Shown: positions 8,137 through 17,116 of the stretch, piece by piece
Layout of the letters: every line of letters starts with the position of its first letter
Numbering within the stretch: position 1 is the first letter of the stretch
Assembly: GCA_030533415.1 (NCBI GenBank)
Contig: JAUNJE010000011.1
Span: forward strand, 1 to 49,118
DNA: 49,118 nt
Source of the DNA: Eubacteriales bacterium
Lineage (GTDB): Bacteria > Bacillota > Clostridia > Oscillospirales > Oscillospiraceae
Reading direction: 5' to 3'
Translations under genes and position numbers: made by a program
The notes under the pieces: generated by a model
The model's database searches: none
What the model saw: only the letters and a program-made list of their open reading frames with translations
What the model was told of the DNA's origin: nothing

Positions 8137-9246
8137 ATGCGTTTTACCTGTGAAAAAAGCATGCTGGTAACAGGCCTAAATATTGCGGGCCGTACCGTGG
8201 CTCAGAAGAGCAGCCTATCCGTTATCGAGGGCATCCTCTGTAAAGCCGGTCACGGCCTGAGCCTGACAGGCTATAATATGGAAACCGCCATTACCTACGA
8301 AATTGAAGCTGAAGTATCCGATCCCGGCGAATGTATCCTGCCGTCCAAGCTGTTTGGAGATATCATCCGCCGTCTGCCCGAAGGTCCCGTCACCGTGGTG
8401 GTGGACGACGGTTTCAAAGTCTCCATTCGGGCTGGATTTGCTTCCTTTACTATTTCCGCGGAATCTGCCGAGGATTATCCCGAGCTTCCCGATGTCAACG
8501 CAGGCCGGGCCATCCACATCCCTCAGAACCGTTTGAAGGAGCTGATTTCCGGCACCATTTTTGCCGTGTCCGAAAACCAGGGAAGGCCCATCCACACCGG
8601 TGTGAAATTTGAGGTCACCAATACCTCCATTACCGCCATCGCCGTGGACGGTTTCCGCCTGGCGCGCCGTACCTACCACCCTGAGGAAAGCACGGAACGG
8701 GAGCTGAGCTTTGTAGTTCCTGCCGCGGGACTGAAAGAGGTGGAGAAAATCGTAGCCGATACGGAGGAAAGCGCCTCCTTTACCCTCGGCCCCAAGCACA
8801 TCCTGTTCCAAATGGGCAGCGCCACACTGGTGTGCCGCCTGCTGGAAGGAGAATTCCTGGATTGGCGGAAGGTGGTTCCCACCAACTGCCCGGTGAAGCT
8901 GGTGGCCAATGTCTCCGACCTGGCTTCTTCTGTAGAGCGTGTGGGCCTGATCGTTTCTGAAAAGTACAAAAGCCCCGTGCGCTGCGTGTTCAGCAATCAG
9001 GAGCTTTTGATGCGCACCAATACCACCATCGGTGCCGCCGAGGACCGCTGCTCCTTTGCCGGTGACGGCAAGGAGCTGGAAATCGGCTTCAATGTCCGCT
9101 ATCTGGCCGATGCCCTGCGGGTCATTCCCAGCCAGGAGGTTACCTTGGAGCTGACGAACGGATTAAGCCCCATCGTGCTGACTCCGGTGGAGGAAAAATA
9201 CGACTTTGCCTATATGGTGCTGCCTGTGCGCATCAAAAACGGCTGA
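8137..9246 (+). CDS. dnaN: DNA polymerase III beta subunit (sliding clamp)
   Basis: Homodimeric ring that tethers the replicative polymerase and other clamp-binding proteins to DNA. The 369-aa product matches the three-domain clamp in length. It begins MRFTCEKSMLVTGLNIAGRT, has a conserved RLARRTYH central region and ends in the hydrophobic VLPVRI tail that lies in the partner-binding pocket region of bacterial clamps (TYVVMPMRL in E. coli). It follows the oriC gap and is followed after 78 bases by yaaA. The spacer includes a palindrome (GTGGAAATTCCAC) and outer GGAGCG/CGCTCC arms that could form a modest attenuating hairpin. Confidence 0.97.
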   Translation: MRFTCEKSMLVTGLNIAGRTVAQKSSLSVIEGILCKAGHGLSLTGYNMETAITYEIEAEVSDPGECILPSKLFGDIIRRLPEGPVTVVVDDGFKVSIRAGFASFTISAESAEDYPELPDVNAGRAIHIPQNRLKELISGTIFAVSENQGRPIHTGVKFEVTNTSITAIAVDGFRLARRTYHPEESTERELSFVVPAAGLKEVEKIVADTEESASFTLGPKHILFQMGSATLVCRLLEGEFLDWRKVVPTNCPVKLVANVSDLASSVERVGLIVSEKYKSPVRCVFSNQELLMRTNTTIGAAEDRCSFAGDGKELEIGFNVRYLADALRVIPSQEVTLELTNGLSPIVLTPVEEKYDFAYMVLPVRIKNG

Positions 9247-9324
9247 TAATCATTTCGGAGCGTTGGGAGTGGAAATTCCACTGTCCAAGTTCCATGCTGA
9301 AAATACGCTCCAAAGGAGAAAGGT

Positions 9325-9570
9325 ATGAAAGTAGTCGTAAAAAGGAAGGAAAATCCTGTTTCCGTATCCATTGACACGGAATATATCAAGCTGCAGGACG
9401 CCATGAAGCTGGCCAATGCCGTTTATTCCGGCGGCGAGGCAAAGGTTTTGATCCAGGAAGGACAGGTGACGGTCAACGGGGAAGCGTGCACCATGCGGGG
9501 AAAAAAGCTGTATCCCGGCGACAGGTTTGGCTTTCAGAACCAGACCTACCTGATTACTGCCCGTTCATGA
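9325..9570 (+). CDS. yaaA: S4-domain RNA-binding protein YaaA/RlbA
   Basis: 81-aa protein with a single S4 RNA-binding domain: IKLQDAMKLANAVYSGGEAK, then VLIQEGQVTVNGE and the lysine-rich KKLYPGD. It belongs to the small family encoded between dnaN and recF in most Firmicutes. A role in ribosome assembly has been proposed for the B. subtilis protein, but the function is not firmly settled. The ATG at 9325 has AAAGGAGAAAGG upstream. Its TGA overlaps the recF ATG in an ATGA junction, implying translational coupling. Confidence 0.93.
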   Translation: MKVVVKRKENPVSVSIDTEYIKLQDAMKLANAVYSGGEAKVLIQEGQVTVNGEACTMRGKKLYPGDRFGFQNQTYLITARS

Positions 9571-10667
9571 ATCTGCAAGCACTGAGCCTGCGGTCCTTCC
9601 GGAATTACGGGGAAGCGGAGCTGAAATTTGATCCCGGCGTGAACCTGGTCGTGGGAGACAACGCTCAGGGAAAAACCAATTTGCTGGAAGCCGTCTCCTA
9701 TCTTGGCTGCGGCAAAAGCTTCCGTGCCCAGAGGGTCAGCGAAATGGTCCGCTTCGGCGCGGATTTTGCGGAGATACAGGGGACGGTTTTCTCCCAGGAG
9801 CGGGAGCAGACCCTTCGCTTTTTGCTGTTCAGCGGCTCCCGGCCGCGGCAGATATTCCGCAATGGGGTAAGAAAAAAATCCGCGGAGGAAATCGCGGGGG
9901 TTTTGCCAACGGTTCTGTTCTGCCCAGAGGATCTGATGGTTCTGAAAACCGGCGCGGCGCAGCGGCGGCGGTTCGGGGACTCTGCGTTATGTCAACTCCG
10001 CCCCAATTATGACGCCGCGCTTACGGAGTATAACCGGATTTTGGAGCAGAAAAACCGGATATTGAAGGATCATTTTGAAAATCCCGCTGTACTGGAGATT
10101 TTGCCGGAGTACAATACCCGCCTGTGCCAGGTGGGCGCGCTGCTGATCTCCTACCGGGCCAGGTTCTATGAAGGAATGGGAAAGGCGGCCGCAAGGTTTC
10201 ATGGACAGTTTTCCGGGGGCGCGGAGGATTTCCGGCTGGAATATAAAACTGTTTCCACCGTAAAAGATCCCTTTGCCCCGGTGAATCTGCTGACCCAGCA
10301 GTTAATGGAGCATTTGGACCGCCATTACCGGGCGGAGCTGGAAACCGCCCAATGCCTGACAGGCCCCCACAAGGACGATTTTACCGTTTCCCTGTCGGGT
10401 GTTGACTTGAAAATCTACGGTTCCCAAGGCCAGACCCGCACGGCAGCCATCAGCCTGAAGCTTGCCCAAAGGGAGCTGATGGGCCGGGAATGGGGAGAAG
10501 AACCGGTACTGCTTCTGGACGATGTTTTGTCCGAGCTTGACCCCGGCCGGCAGGACTTTGTTTTGAATCAAATCGCGTCCGGGCAGGTTTTTATCACCTG
10601 CTGTGAGCCGGGACGGTTTACGAAATTGGGAAAGACCATTGAAATTCATAAAGGAAGCGTTGTTTAA
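9567..10667 (+). CDS. recF: DNA replication and repair protein RecF
   Basis: SMC-like ATPase that works with RecO and RecR to load RecA at gaps and stalled forks. The 366-aa product has Walker A GDNAQGKTN (about 30-38), the ABC-type signature region YGSQGQTRTAAISLKLAQ, and Walker B LLLDDVLSELDPGRQ about 50 residues from the end. An in-frame upstream extension to 9486 exists but lies wholly inside yaaA. The ATG at 9567 that overlaps the yaaA stop gives the normal N-terminus MNLQALSLRSFRNY. Confidence 0.96.
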   Translation: MNLQALSLRSFRNYGEAELKFDPGVNLVVGDNAQGKTNLLEAVSYLGCGKSFRAQRVSEMVRFGADFAEIQGTVFSQEREQTLRFLLFSGSRPRQIFRNGVRKKSAEEIAGVLPTVLFCPEDLMVLKTGAAQRRRFGDSALCQLRPNYDAALTEYNRILEQKNRILKDHFENPAVLEILPEYNTRLCQVGALLISYRARFYEGMGKAAARFHGQFSGGAEDFRLEYKTVSTVKDPFAPVNLLTQQLMEHLDRHYRAELETAQCLTGPHKDDFTVSLSGVDLKIYGSQGQTRTAAISLKLAQRELMGREWGEEPVLLLDDVLSELDPGRQDFVLNQIASGQVFITCCEPGRFTKLGKTIEIHKGSVV

Positions 10668-10672
10668 TTGAG

Positions 10673-10780
10673 AATTGAAAATGGAAAATTGAAAATTTTA
10701 ATGGGATTTTTCATTTTCGGATTTGTAGATTTATAGGGAATACGGAGAGTTTTATAATTTTCAGCTTTTCGTTTTCAATT
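10673..10780. repeat. Inverted AT-rich repeat between recF and gyrB
   Basis: A 25-base AT-rich block at 10673-10697 (built on AATTGAAAATG) recurs in inverted orientation at 10756-10780 with about 4 differences, enclosing ~58 bases. Transcribed, it folds into a long weak hairpin between the two genes. Similar AATTGAAAA-type intergenic palindromes are common in clostridial genomes. Its right arm ends at the gyrB Shine-Dalgarno, so folding could affect gyrB translation. Confidence 0.55.
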
Positions 10781-10791
10781 TGGAGGATACT

Positions 10792-12723
10792 ATGTCTGAT
10801 GAAACAAAAGTAACACAGGAGTACGGCGCGGAGCAGATTCAGGTTTTGGAGGGCCTGGAAGCCGTTCGCAAGCGGCCCGGTATGTATATCGGTTCCACCT
10901 CCTCTTCCGGACTGCACCACCTGGTTTATGAGATCGTAGACAATGCCATTGATGAAGCCCTTGCCGGTTACTGTAAGCATATCACCGTGACCATCAATCC
11001 CGGCGATTCCATCACCGTTACCGATGATGGGCGGGGCATTCCCGTGGATATCCAGCCCCAAACGGGACGGCCCGCGCTGGAGGTCGTTTATACGGTGCTC
11101 CATGCCGGCGGCAAATTCGGCGGCGGCGGTTATAAGGTTTCCGGCGGCCTTCATGGCGTTGGCGCGTCTGTCGTCAATGCCCTGAGCGAGTGGCTGCGGG
11201 TGCGGGTGCACAAAAACGGCAGCATTTACGAGATGAAGTTTGCCCGGGGCCATATCACCCAGGAAATGAAAATCGTTGGAAAAACCGATAAGACGGGGAC
11301 CGAGGTCACCTTTCAGCCGGATCCGGAGATGTTCGATACCCTGGTCTATGACTATGAGATTCTCCACGAGCGCATGCGGGAGGAGGCTTTCCTGAACGCG
11401 GGACTTGCCATCACCATCACCGATGACCGGGACGACGAAAATCAGGTCACCGAAACCATGTGCTATGAGGGCGGCATCCGGGAATTTGTGGTATGGTGCA
11501 ACCGCAACAAAACGGCTTTGCACCAGGATGTCATATATATGAGCGGCAGTAAGGGCGACGCTTCCGCCGAAGTGGCTGTCCAGTATAACGACGGTTACAA
11601 CGAATTTATGATGTCCTTTGCCAACGACGTCCGCACCCCTGAAGGCGGTATGCACGAAACCGGGTTCAAGACTGCCCTGACCAGAGTGCTTAATGCCTAC
11701 GGCATGAAAAACGGGATTATCAAAGGTGAGGATAAGGTTTCCGGAGAGGACTGCCGGGAAGGCATCACCGCCATTATTTCCGTCAAGCTGACGGACGCCC
11801 AGTTCGAGGGCCAGACCAAGGCCAAGCTGGGAAATGCCTATATCCGCACGCTGGTGGATCAGATTGTCAACGACCAGTTGGCGACCTATTTTGAGGAGCA
11901 TCCCCAGACCGCAAAGGCCATTCTGGAAAAGGCCATGATGGCTAACCGTGCCCGGGAAGCCGCCCGGAAGGCCCGGGAATCCATCCGCCGGAAAACCGGT
12001 CTGGAGTCCGGCCAGATGCCCGACAAGCTTCAGGACTGCAACGAACGGGATCCCAGCCTCTGCGAAATCTATATCGTCGAGGGAGACTCCGCGGCAGGCT
12101 CCGCCATTCAGGGCCGGGATTCCCGGTTCCAGGCGATTCTTGCCATGTGGGGAAAAATGCTGAACGTGGAAAAGGCCCGTGCCGATAAAATCTATGGCAA
12201 CGACAAGCTGTATCCCCTGATCGTGGCCCTGGGTGCCGGCATTGGCGATGAATTTGATATTGAAAAACTGCGCTACCACAAGGTCGTCATCATGTCCGAT
12301 GCCGATGTGGACGGCGCCCATATCCGCACGCTGCTGCTGACCTTCTTCTTCCGTTATATGCGGCCTTTGATCGAACACGGCTATGTTTACTCTGCCGTAC
12401 CGCCGCTTTACAAGCTGACCCGGGGCAGAACCGTGAAGGTCGCCTACTCCGACGAGCAGCGCGATCAGGTCTCCGCCCAGATGCGCGCCGACAATCCCAA
12501 TGCCAAGGTGGATATCTCCCGGTTTAAGGGCCTTGGTGAAATGGACCCCCACGAATTGTGGGAGACCACCATGGACCCGGAGAAGCGCACCCTGCGCCGC
12601 ATCACCCTGGAGGATGCCCGCCGGGCCGACGCCATTTTCACCGTCCTTATGGGCGAGCAGGTGGAGCCGAGAAAGGATTGGATCGAGCGGAACGCCAAAT
12701 ATGCCATCAATATTGATATTTAG
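10792..12723 (+). CDS. gyrB: DNA gyrase subunit B
   Basis: ATPase subunit of gyrase, which introduces negative supercoils. The 643-aa product has the GHKL ATPase domain ([41 protein letters not shown], and the ATP-lid [19 protein letters not shown]), the transducer domain, and the TOPRIM domain with [12 protein letters not shown] and [16 protein letters not shown]. The C-terminal tail has RFKGLGEM and ends just after it, which fits the short Gram-positive GyrB. The ATG at 10792 follows GGAGG; the in-frame TTG at 10780 would sit on the Shine-Dalgarno and is rejected. gyrA follows after 119 bases. Confidence 0.97.
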   Translation: MSDETKVTQEYGAEQIQVLEGLEAVRKRPGMYIGSTSSSGLHHLVYEIVDNAIDEALAGYCKHITVTINPGDSITVTDDGRGIPVDIQPQTGRPALEVVYTVLHAGGKFGGGGYKVSGGLHGVGASVVNALSEWLRVRVHKNGSIYEMKFARGHITQEMKIVGKTDKTGTEVTFQPDPEMFDTLVYDYEILHERMREEAFLNAGLAITITDDRDDENQVTETMCYEGGIREFVVWCNRNKTALHQDVIYMSGSKGDASAEVAVQYNDGYNEFMMSFANDVRTPEGGMHETGFKTALTRVLNAYGMKNGIIKGEDKVSGEDCREGITAIISVKLTDAQFEGQTKAKLGNAYIRTLVDQIVNDQLATYFEEHPQTAKAILEKAMMANRAREAARKARESIRRKTGLESGQMPDKLQDCNERDPSLCEIYIVEGDSAAGSAIQGRDSRFQAILAMWGKMLNVEKARADKIYGNDKLYPLIVALGAGIGDEFDIEKLRYHKVVIMSDADVDGAHIRTLLLTFFFRYMRPLIEHGYVYSAVPPLYKLTRGRTVKVAYSDEQRDQVSAQMRADNPNAKVDISRFKGLGEMDPHELWETTMDPEKRTLRRITLEDARRADAIFTVLMGEQVEPRKDWIERNAKYAINIDI

Positions 12724-12842
12724 TGGAGGATTCCATTACAGGAGGACCAAGATTCCTCCCGCAAAATAAGCGCTCCGTTATGGAAGCCGGAGGGGAGAAA
12801 ACTGGAACCTCCCCTACTTTGGATGAAAGTGGAGGTGCTATA

Positions 12843-15338
12843 ATGGCACATAACCGCAGTTATAAACCTGAGGACATCCGTTTCCCCGACCAGGTGATCA
12901 CCGAGAGCAACCTGGTGGACGAAATGGAAAAGTCCTACATTGAATACGCTATGTCCGTCATTGTGGGCCGTGCCCTGCCGGATGTCCGGGATGGCTTAAA
13001 GCCCGTTCACCGGCGTATTCTGTACACCATGTATGAAAGCGGCCTGACCTCGGACAAGCCCTTTAAGAAATCCGCTACCTGTGTCGGTGACGTGCTGGGT
13101 AAATACCATCCCCATGGCGACGCATCCGTTTACGATGCCATGGTCAGACTTGCCCAGGACTTTTCCATGCGTTACATGCTGGTAGACGGTCACGGTAACT
13201 TTGGCTCCGTGGATGGCGACCCCCCGGCAGCCTACCGGTATACCGAAGCCAGGCTCAGCAAAATTTCCGCGGAAATGATCCGGGACATTGACAAGGAGAC
13301 TGTGGACTGGGACCCCAACTTCGACGAGACCCGGAAAGAACCCCGGGTCCTCCCCTCCCGGTTCCCCAATCTGCTGGTGAACGGTTCCTCCGGCATCGCC
13401 GTCGGCATGGCCACCAACATTCCGCCCCACAATCTGGTGGAGGTGATCAATGCCTGCGTCTGTGTGCTGGATGACCCGGAGGCCACATTGGCAGATTTGA
13501 TGGAGCATATTTCCGGTCCCGACTTTCCTACCGGCGGTATCATCATGGGCCACAGCGGCATCCGTGCCGCCTATGCCACCGGCCGCGGCAAGGTGGTTGT
13601 TCGTGCCCGTACCGAGTTTGAGGAATTCGGCAAGGACAGAATGCGCATCGTGGTGACGGAGCTTCCCTATCAGGTCAACAAGCGCCAATTGATCAAAAAC
13701 ATTGCCGACCAGGTAAAAGACAAGCGTCTGGACGGAATTTCCGACCTTCGGGACGAAACGGACCGCAACGGTATGCGTATGGTCATCGAGCTGAAAAAGG
13801 ATGCCAATCCCCAGGTGGTGCTGAACAACCTGTTCAAGCAGACCGCCTTGCAGAGCAGCTTCGGCATTATCATGCTGGCGCTGGTGGATGACCAGAAGCA
13901 GCCGAAAATCCTGTCTCTGCGGCAGATCATTGATGAATACCTGAAGCATCAGGAAGAAGTTCTGACCCGGCGCACCCGGTATGACCTGAAAAAGGCCCAG
14001 GAGCGGGCACACCTGCTGGAAGGATTGCTGATTGCCCAGGACAACATCGACGAGGTCATCCATATCATCCGCTCTGCCTATGACGATGCCAAGGTAAAAT
14101 TGATGGAGCGCTTTGCGCTGGACGATATTCAGGCGCAGGCCATTTTGGATATGCAGCTTAAGCGGCTGCAGGGCCTTGACCGGGAAAAGCTCCAGGGCGA
14201 ATATGACGACCTGCAGGAAAAAATCAAATATTATCTGGAACTGCTGGCGGACGAAGGCAAGCTGAAAGCCGTTCTCCGGGAAGAGCTGATTGAGATCCGG
14301 GATAAATTCGGGGATAAGCGCAAGACCGAGATTCAGGAGATCGAGGATGAAATTGACATTGAGGACCTGATCGAGGAGGAGACCTGTGCCTTTACCCTGT
14401 CCAATGAGGGGTATATCAAGCGGATGCCCGTGGATACCTACCGCACCCAGAGCCGGGGCGGACGGGGCGTAAATGCCCAGAATCTGAAGGAAGAGGACTA
14501 TGTCAAATCTTTGACCATCGCCTCCACCCACGACCATATGCTGTTCTTTACGGACCTGGGACGGGTGCATCACCGGAAGGGCTACCAGATTCCCGAGGGC
14601 GGACGTACAGCCCGTGGAACCGCTATTGTCAACGTACTGCCTTTGGAACCCGGGGAAAGCGTTACCGCCGTGGTTACCACCCGGGAGTTTGACGAGAATG
14701 AATACCTGATGATGGCAACCCGGAAGGGTACCGTAAAGCGGATTCCCTTCCTTTCCCTGAAAACCAACCGCAAGAGCGGCATAAGGGCCATTACATTGGA
14801 CGATGATGACCATCTGATCAATGTGATCCGTACCAATGGAAATGACAATATTTTGCTGGCCACCGCATTGGGCTATGCCATTTGCTTCAATGAAAATGAT
14901 GTGCGGCCCATGGGACGTGACGCGGCCGGTGTTCGCGGAATTATGTTAACTGAAAATGACTTTGTGGTAGGCGCGGAGAAGGCCGAGACAGGCAAAACCC
15001 TGCTGACCGTTACCGTCAACGGCTACGGAAAGCGTACGGAACTGACCGAATACCTGCGGACCGGCCCGGATGGAGAAAGACAAGCCCAGAACCGGGGCGG
15101 TAAGGGTTTGAAAAATTACAACATCACCCAAAAAACCGGCAACGTGGCCGGCTGCCGTGTGGTGGGCGAAAATGATGATGTGATGCTGATCGAAAACGGC
15201 GGCGTTATCATTCGGATTCCTGCCTCCTCCATCAATGTCTACAAGCGGGATGTGCAGGGCGTCATCGTCATGCGCATCGAAGAAGGGAACCAGGTGGTTT
15301 CTCTGGAACGGGTGGAGAAGATCGAGGAGCAGGAATGA
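12843..15338 (+). CDS. gyrA: DNA gyrase subunit A
   Basis: Breakage-reunion subunit of gyrase. The 831-aa protein has the winged-helix/tower region with [14 protein letters not shown] and catalytic Tyr133 in [10 protein letters not shown], a coiled-coil arm, and a C-terminal beta-pinwheel. A GyrA-box-type motif QSRGGRG and a later blade repeat QNRGGKG are visible. The residue matching E. coli Ser83 is Ala94 and the Asp87 equivalent is Asp98. The ATG at 12843 is chosen because GGAGG lies 7 bases upstream. The frame extends upstream to 12723, but those 40 residues are low-complexity and unlike GyrA. The stop overlaps rnhA (ATGA). Confidence 0.97.
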   Translation: MAHNRSYKPEDIRFPDQVITESNLVDEMEKSYIEYAMSVIVGRALPDVRDGLKPVHRRILYTMYESGLTSDKPFKKSATCVGDVLGKYHPHGDASVYDAMVRLAQDFSMRYMLVDGHGNFGSVDGDPPAAYRYTEARLSKISAEMIRDIDKETVDWDPNFDETRKEPRVLPSRFPNLLVNGSSGIAVGMATNIPPHNLVEVINACVCVLDDPEATLADLMEHISGPDFPTGGIIMGHSGIRAAYATGRGKVVVRARTEFEEFGKDRMRIVVTELPYQVNKRQLIKNIADQVKDKRLDGISDLRDETDRNGMRMVIELKKDANPQVVLNNLFKQTALQSSFGIIMLALVDDQKQPKILSLRQIIDEYLKHQEEVLTRRTRYDLKKAQERAHLLEGLLIAQDNIDEVIHIIRSAYDDAKVKLMERFALDDIQAQAILDMQLKRLQGLDREKLQGEYDDLQEKIKYYLELLADEGKLKAVLREELIEIRDKFGDKRKTEIQEIEDEIDIEDLIEEETCAFTLSNEGYIKRMPVDTYRTQSRGGRGVNAQNLKEEDYVKSLTIASTHDHMLFFTDLGRVHHRKGYQIPEGGRTARGTAIVNVLPLEPGESVTAVVTTREFDENEYLMMATRKGTVKRIPFLSLKTNRKSGIRAITLDDDDHLINVIRTNGNDNILLATALGYAICFNENDVRPMGRDAAGVRGIMLTENDFVVGAEKAETGKTLLTVTVNGYGKRTELTEYLRTGPDGERQAQNRGGKGLKNYNITQKTGNVAGCRVVGENDDVMLIENGGVIIRIPASSINVYKRDVQGVIVMRIEEGNQVVSLERVEKIEEQE

Positions 15339-15784
15339 AAACCGTGACCTTATACACCGACGGTGCCTGTTCCGGCAACCCCGGTCCCGGCGGCTGGGGC
15401 GCCATCCTGGAATATAATGGCCATGAACGGGAGCTTTCCGGCGGGGAAGCCAGCACCACCAACAACCGGATGGAGCTGACAGCCGTCATCCGGGGCCTGG
15501 AAGCCCTGAAAGAGCCTTGCGTGGTGGAATTGTATTCCGACAGCAAATATGTCATAGACGCCCTGGAAAAGGGCTGGGCCTGGGGCTGGAAGAAACGGGG
15601 CTGGGTCAAGTCCGACAAAAAGCCCGCTTTGAATCCTGACCTTTGGGAAGTTCTGCTGGCATTGTCGCAAAAGCACGAGCTGCACTGCCATTGGGTCAAA
15701 GGCCATGCGGAAAATCCAAAAAACAACCGCTGTGATGAATTGGCGGTCAGCGAGTGGAAAAAGCTGAAATCGCCGGAAAACTAA
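15335..15784 (+). CDS. rnhA: Ribonuclease HI
   Basis: Degrades the RNA strand of RNA-DNA hybrids (R-loops, primers). The 149-aa product keeps the active-site set Asp9 (LYTDGAC), Glu47 (NNRMELTA), Asp69 (YSDSKYV) and Asp134 (NRCDELA), with His124 in KGHAEN and the basic handle [13 protein letters not shown]. Length and motif order match E. coli RNase HI. The ATG overlaps the gyrA stop by four bases, so it is probably translationally coupled to gyrA. That pairing with gyrase is functionally sensible, because both limit R-loop formation. Confidence 0.95.
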   Translation: MKTVTLYTDGACSGNPGPGGWGAILEYNGHERELSGGEASTTNNRMELTAVIRGLEALKEPCVVELYSDSKYVIDALEKGWAWGWKKRGWVKSDKKPALNPDLWEVLLALSQKHELHCHWVKGHAENPKNNRCDELAVSEWKKLKSPEN

Positions 15785-15788
15785 CAAT

Positions 15789-15810
15789 GGGGAGGGCATT
15801 GACCCTCCCC
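15789..15810 (+). promoter_or_regulatory. Small GC-rich hairpin between rnhA and remB
   Basis: A perfect 8-bp stem (GGGGAGGG / CCCTCCCC, loop CATTGA) begins 5 bases after the rnhA stop and ends just before the remB ribosome-binding site. It has no T-run, so it is more likely an mRNA-processing or attenuating structure than a terminator. Confidence 0.5.
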
Positions 15811-15822
15811 AAGGGGTAATTT

Positions 15823-16065
15823 ATGTATTTGTCAATCGGAAATGACATGGCGGTTCGGGACAAAAGCATTATTGGGATTTTTGATCTGGACAATACCACC
15901 ACATCCAAGCGCACCCGGGCTTTTTTAAGCAGAGCAGAAAAAGAAGGAGAGGTTGTCCCCTGCGATGATCTGCCAAAGTCCTTCATTCTGACTTCCGAAT
16001 ATGGGTTTACCAAGGTCCGTCTGACGGCGCTGAGTGCGGCAACGTTGGAAAAACGCCTTAAATAA
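15823..16065 (+). CDS. remB: RemB/YaaB-type regulator (DUF370)
   Basis: 80-aa DUF370 protein starting MYLSIGNDMAVRDKSIIGIF, with the DLDNTT and SFILTSEYGFTKVRL segments typical of the family. In B. subtilis, yaaB/remB lies between recF and gyrB and is linked to extracellular-matrix gene control together with the DNA-binding paralogue RemA. Here it has moved to the far side of gyrA-rnhA. The direct function of RemB is not well established. It is the last gene of the rightward origin operon. Confidence 0.85.
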   Translation: MYLSIGNDMAVRDKSIIGIFDLDNTTTSKRTRAFLSRAEKEGEVVPCDDLPKSFILTSEYGFTKVRLTALSAATLEKRLK

Positions 16066-16074
16066 CAGGATAAA

Positions 16075-16118
16075 TGACCGCTGCTCCCGGCTGTGCCAGG
16101 GAGCAACGGTCATTTTTT
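16075..16118 (+). terminator. Intrinsic terminator closing the gyrB-gyrA-rnhA-remB unit
   Basis: A long stem (TGACCGCTGCTCCC with GGGAGCAACGGTCA, one internal mismatch) is followed by TTTTTTG, 10 bases after the remB stop. Confidence 0.9.
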
Positions 16119-16177
16119 GTATAGTTTGTTTACATAATCTTACAAAATAAAATCTGAAGATGTTAACATAATTTGAG

Positions 16178-16207
16178 TTATCCACATTTTCCACAGGTTT
16201 TTCCACA
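16178..16207. other. Second DnaA-box cluster
   Basis: Three boxes in the same orientation lie within 30 bases: perfect TTATCCACA at 16178-16186, then TTTTCCACA at 16187-16195 and TTTTCCACA at 16199-16207. They sit between convergent transcription units in an AT-rich gap with no gene. Possible roles are a secondary DnaA-binding or titration site, or part of a split origin. Confidence 0.7.
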
Positions 16208-16257
16208 GGCTTCTCTCAAAAAACTGTTGAAAAATCAGGGTTCAAAGGGAATACACC

Positions 16258-16296
16258 AAAAAAATTCCACAGCCTTACATAAGACTGTGGAATTTT
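16258..16296 (-). terminator. Intrinsic terminator of the thioesterase gene
   Basis: A perfect 12-bp stem (AAAATTCCACAG at 16261-16272, CTGTGGAATTTT at 16285-16296). On the minus strand it ends in TTTTTTTGG, downstream of the thioesterase stop. The stem arms also resemble DnaA half-boxes, which may be coincidence. Confidence 0.8.
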
Positions 16297-16318
16297 CCAT
16301 AATTAACATAACACATTA

Positions 16319-17053
16319 TCAATCAAATATCAGCCTGGCGGAGAAAATACGGGCATCCTTTTCCTCCTCTTTCCGGTGGGCGTCCACTTGCAGGCAGTTG
16401 TCGTCCAGAAAGTCCCACTGCACATCCAGGCACTGACCTTCCCGGGCCTCGCTGAGATAGCAAACGGTAAATTCCTTTACGCTGTGCTTGGCGTGGAAAA
16501 GGCTGGGAAGGAGGTCGTCGATCCAATCTAAGTACCGGGTGTTGTTCATATGACCGTTGCGGTCAAGGTCGGTAAAGCATACGGTACGCTCCTGTCTGCT
16601 GCCAAGGGGCTTCGCAATCAGCCCGGCAGGACTGGGCAGTTCATTGCCCCGAAGGGTACCAACGATGGAAATACCGCTTTTGCCCGGGAGAATCATGTTA
16701 CGGGTGTCCAGATCCATCAAAACCCACAGGCTGATGGAGCGGAAAAGCTCATTGCCCTGGGCGTCATAGGCCACCATGGAGCGTGGATATGCCACCCGGG
16801 TGGTAGGCATGGGCCAGGTTTCGATATGAATGGTTTCACCCCGCATAGGAAGCCGGGTGACCTGCACCTTGTGCCGGGTCACCGCCCAGAACAGCCGCCG
16901 CTTTGCCAGGGTGTCGTAGTCCAGGGCCAATTCATTGCAGTGCATTCCAGCGATTTCCTGGGCAAAGAACAGGATCACGGAGGGCTTCAGCCGTCCATAA
17001 CGGTCCACGCAGATATCCGTGATTTCAAAATCCTTTTGAAAAATGGGTTCCAT
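16319..17053 (-). CDS. Acyl-ACP thioesterase (FatA/TE-type, double hotdog)
   Basis: Predicted to release free fatty acids from acyl carrier protein. The 244-aa protein has two hotdog-fold halves. The first starts FQKDFEITDICVDRYGRLKP and contains LFWAVTRHKVQV. The second carries the catalytic-type motif RNGHMNNTRYLDW with His168 and Asn170/171. Length and motif arrangement match bacterial homologues of plant FatA/FatB. Substrate chain length cannot be read from sequence. It is followed by its own terminator and lies 63 bases downstream of the HtrA-type protease gene on the same strand. Confidence 0.88.
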   Translation of the reverse strand: MEPIFQKDFEITDICVDRYGRLKPSVILFFAQEIAGMHCNELALDYDTLAKRRLFWAVTRHKVQVTRLPMRGETIHIETWPMPTTRVAYPRSMVAYDAQGNELFRSISLWVLMDLDTRNMILPGKSGISIVGTLRGNELPSPAGLIAKPLGSRQERTVCFTDLDRNGHMNNTRYLDWIDDLLPSLFHAKHSVKEFTVCYLSEAREGQCLDVQWDFLDDNCLQVDAHRKEEEKDARIFSARLIFD

Positions 17054-17116
17054 AGTTAAAGACCTCGATCAATATAATATGGTTGTACGCGCGCCGGAAA
17101 ATGGCGTGTGGTAATT

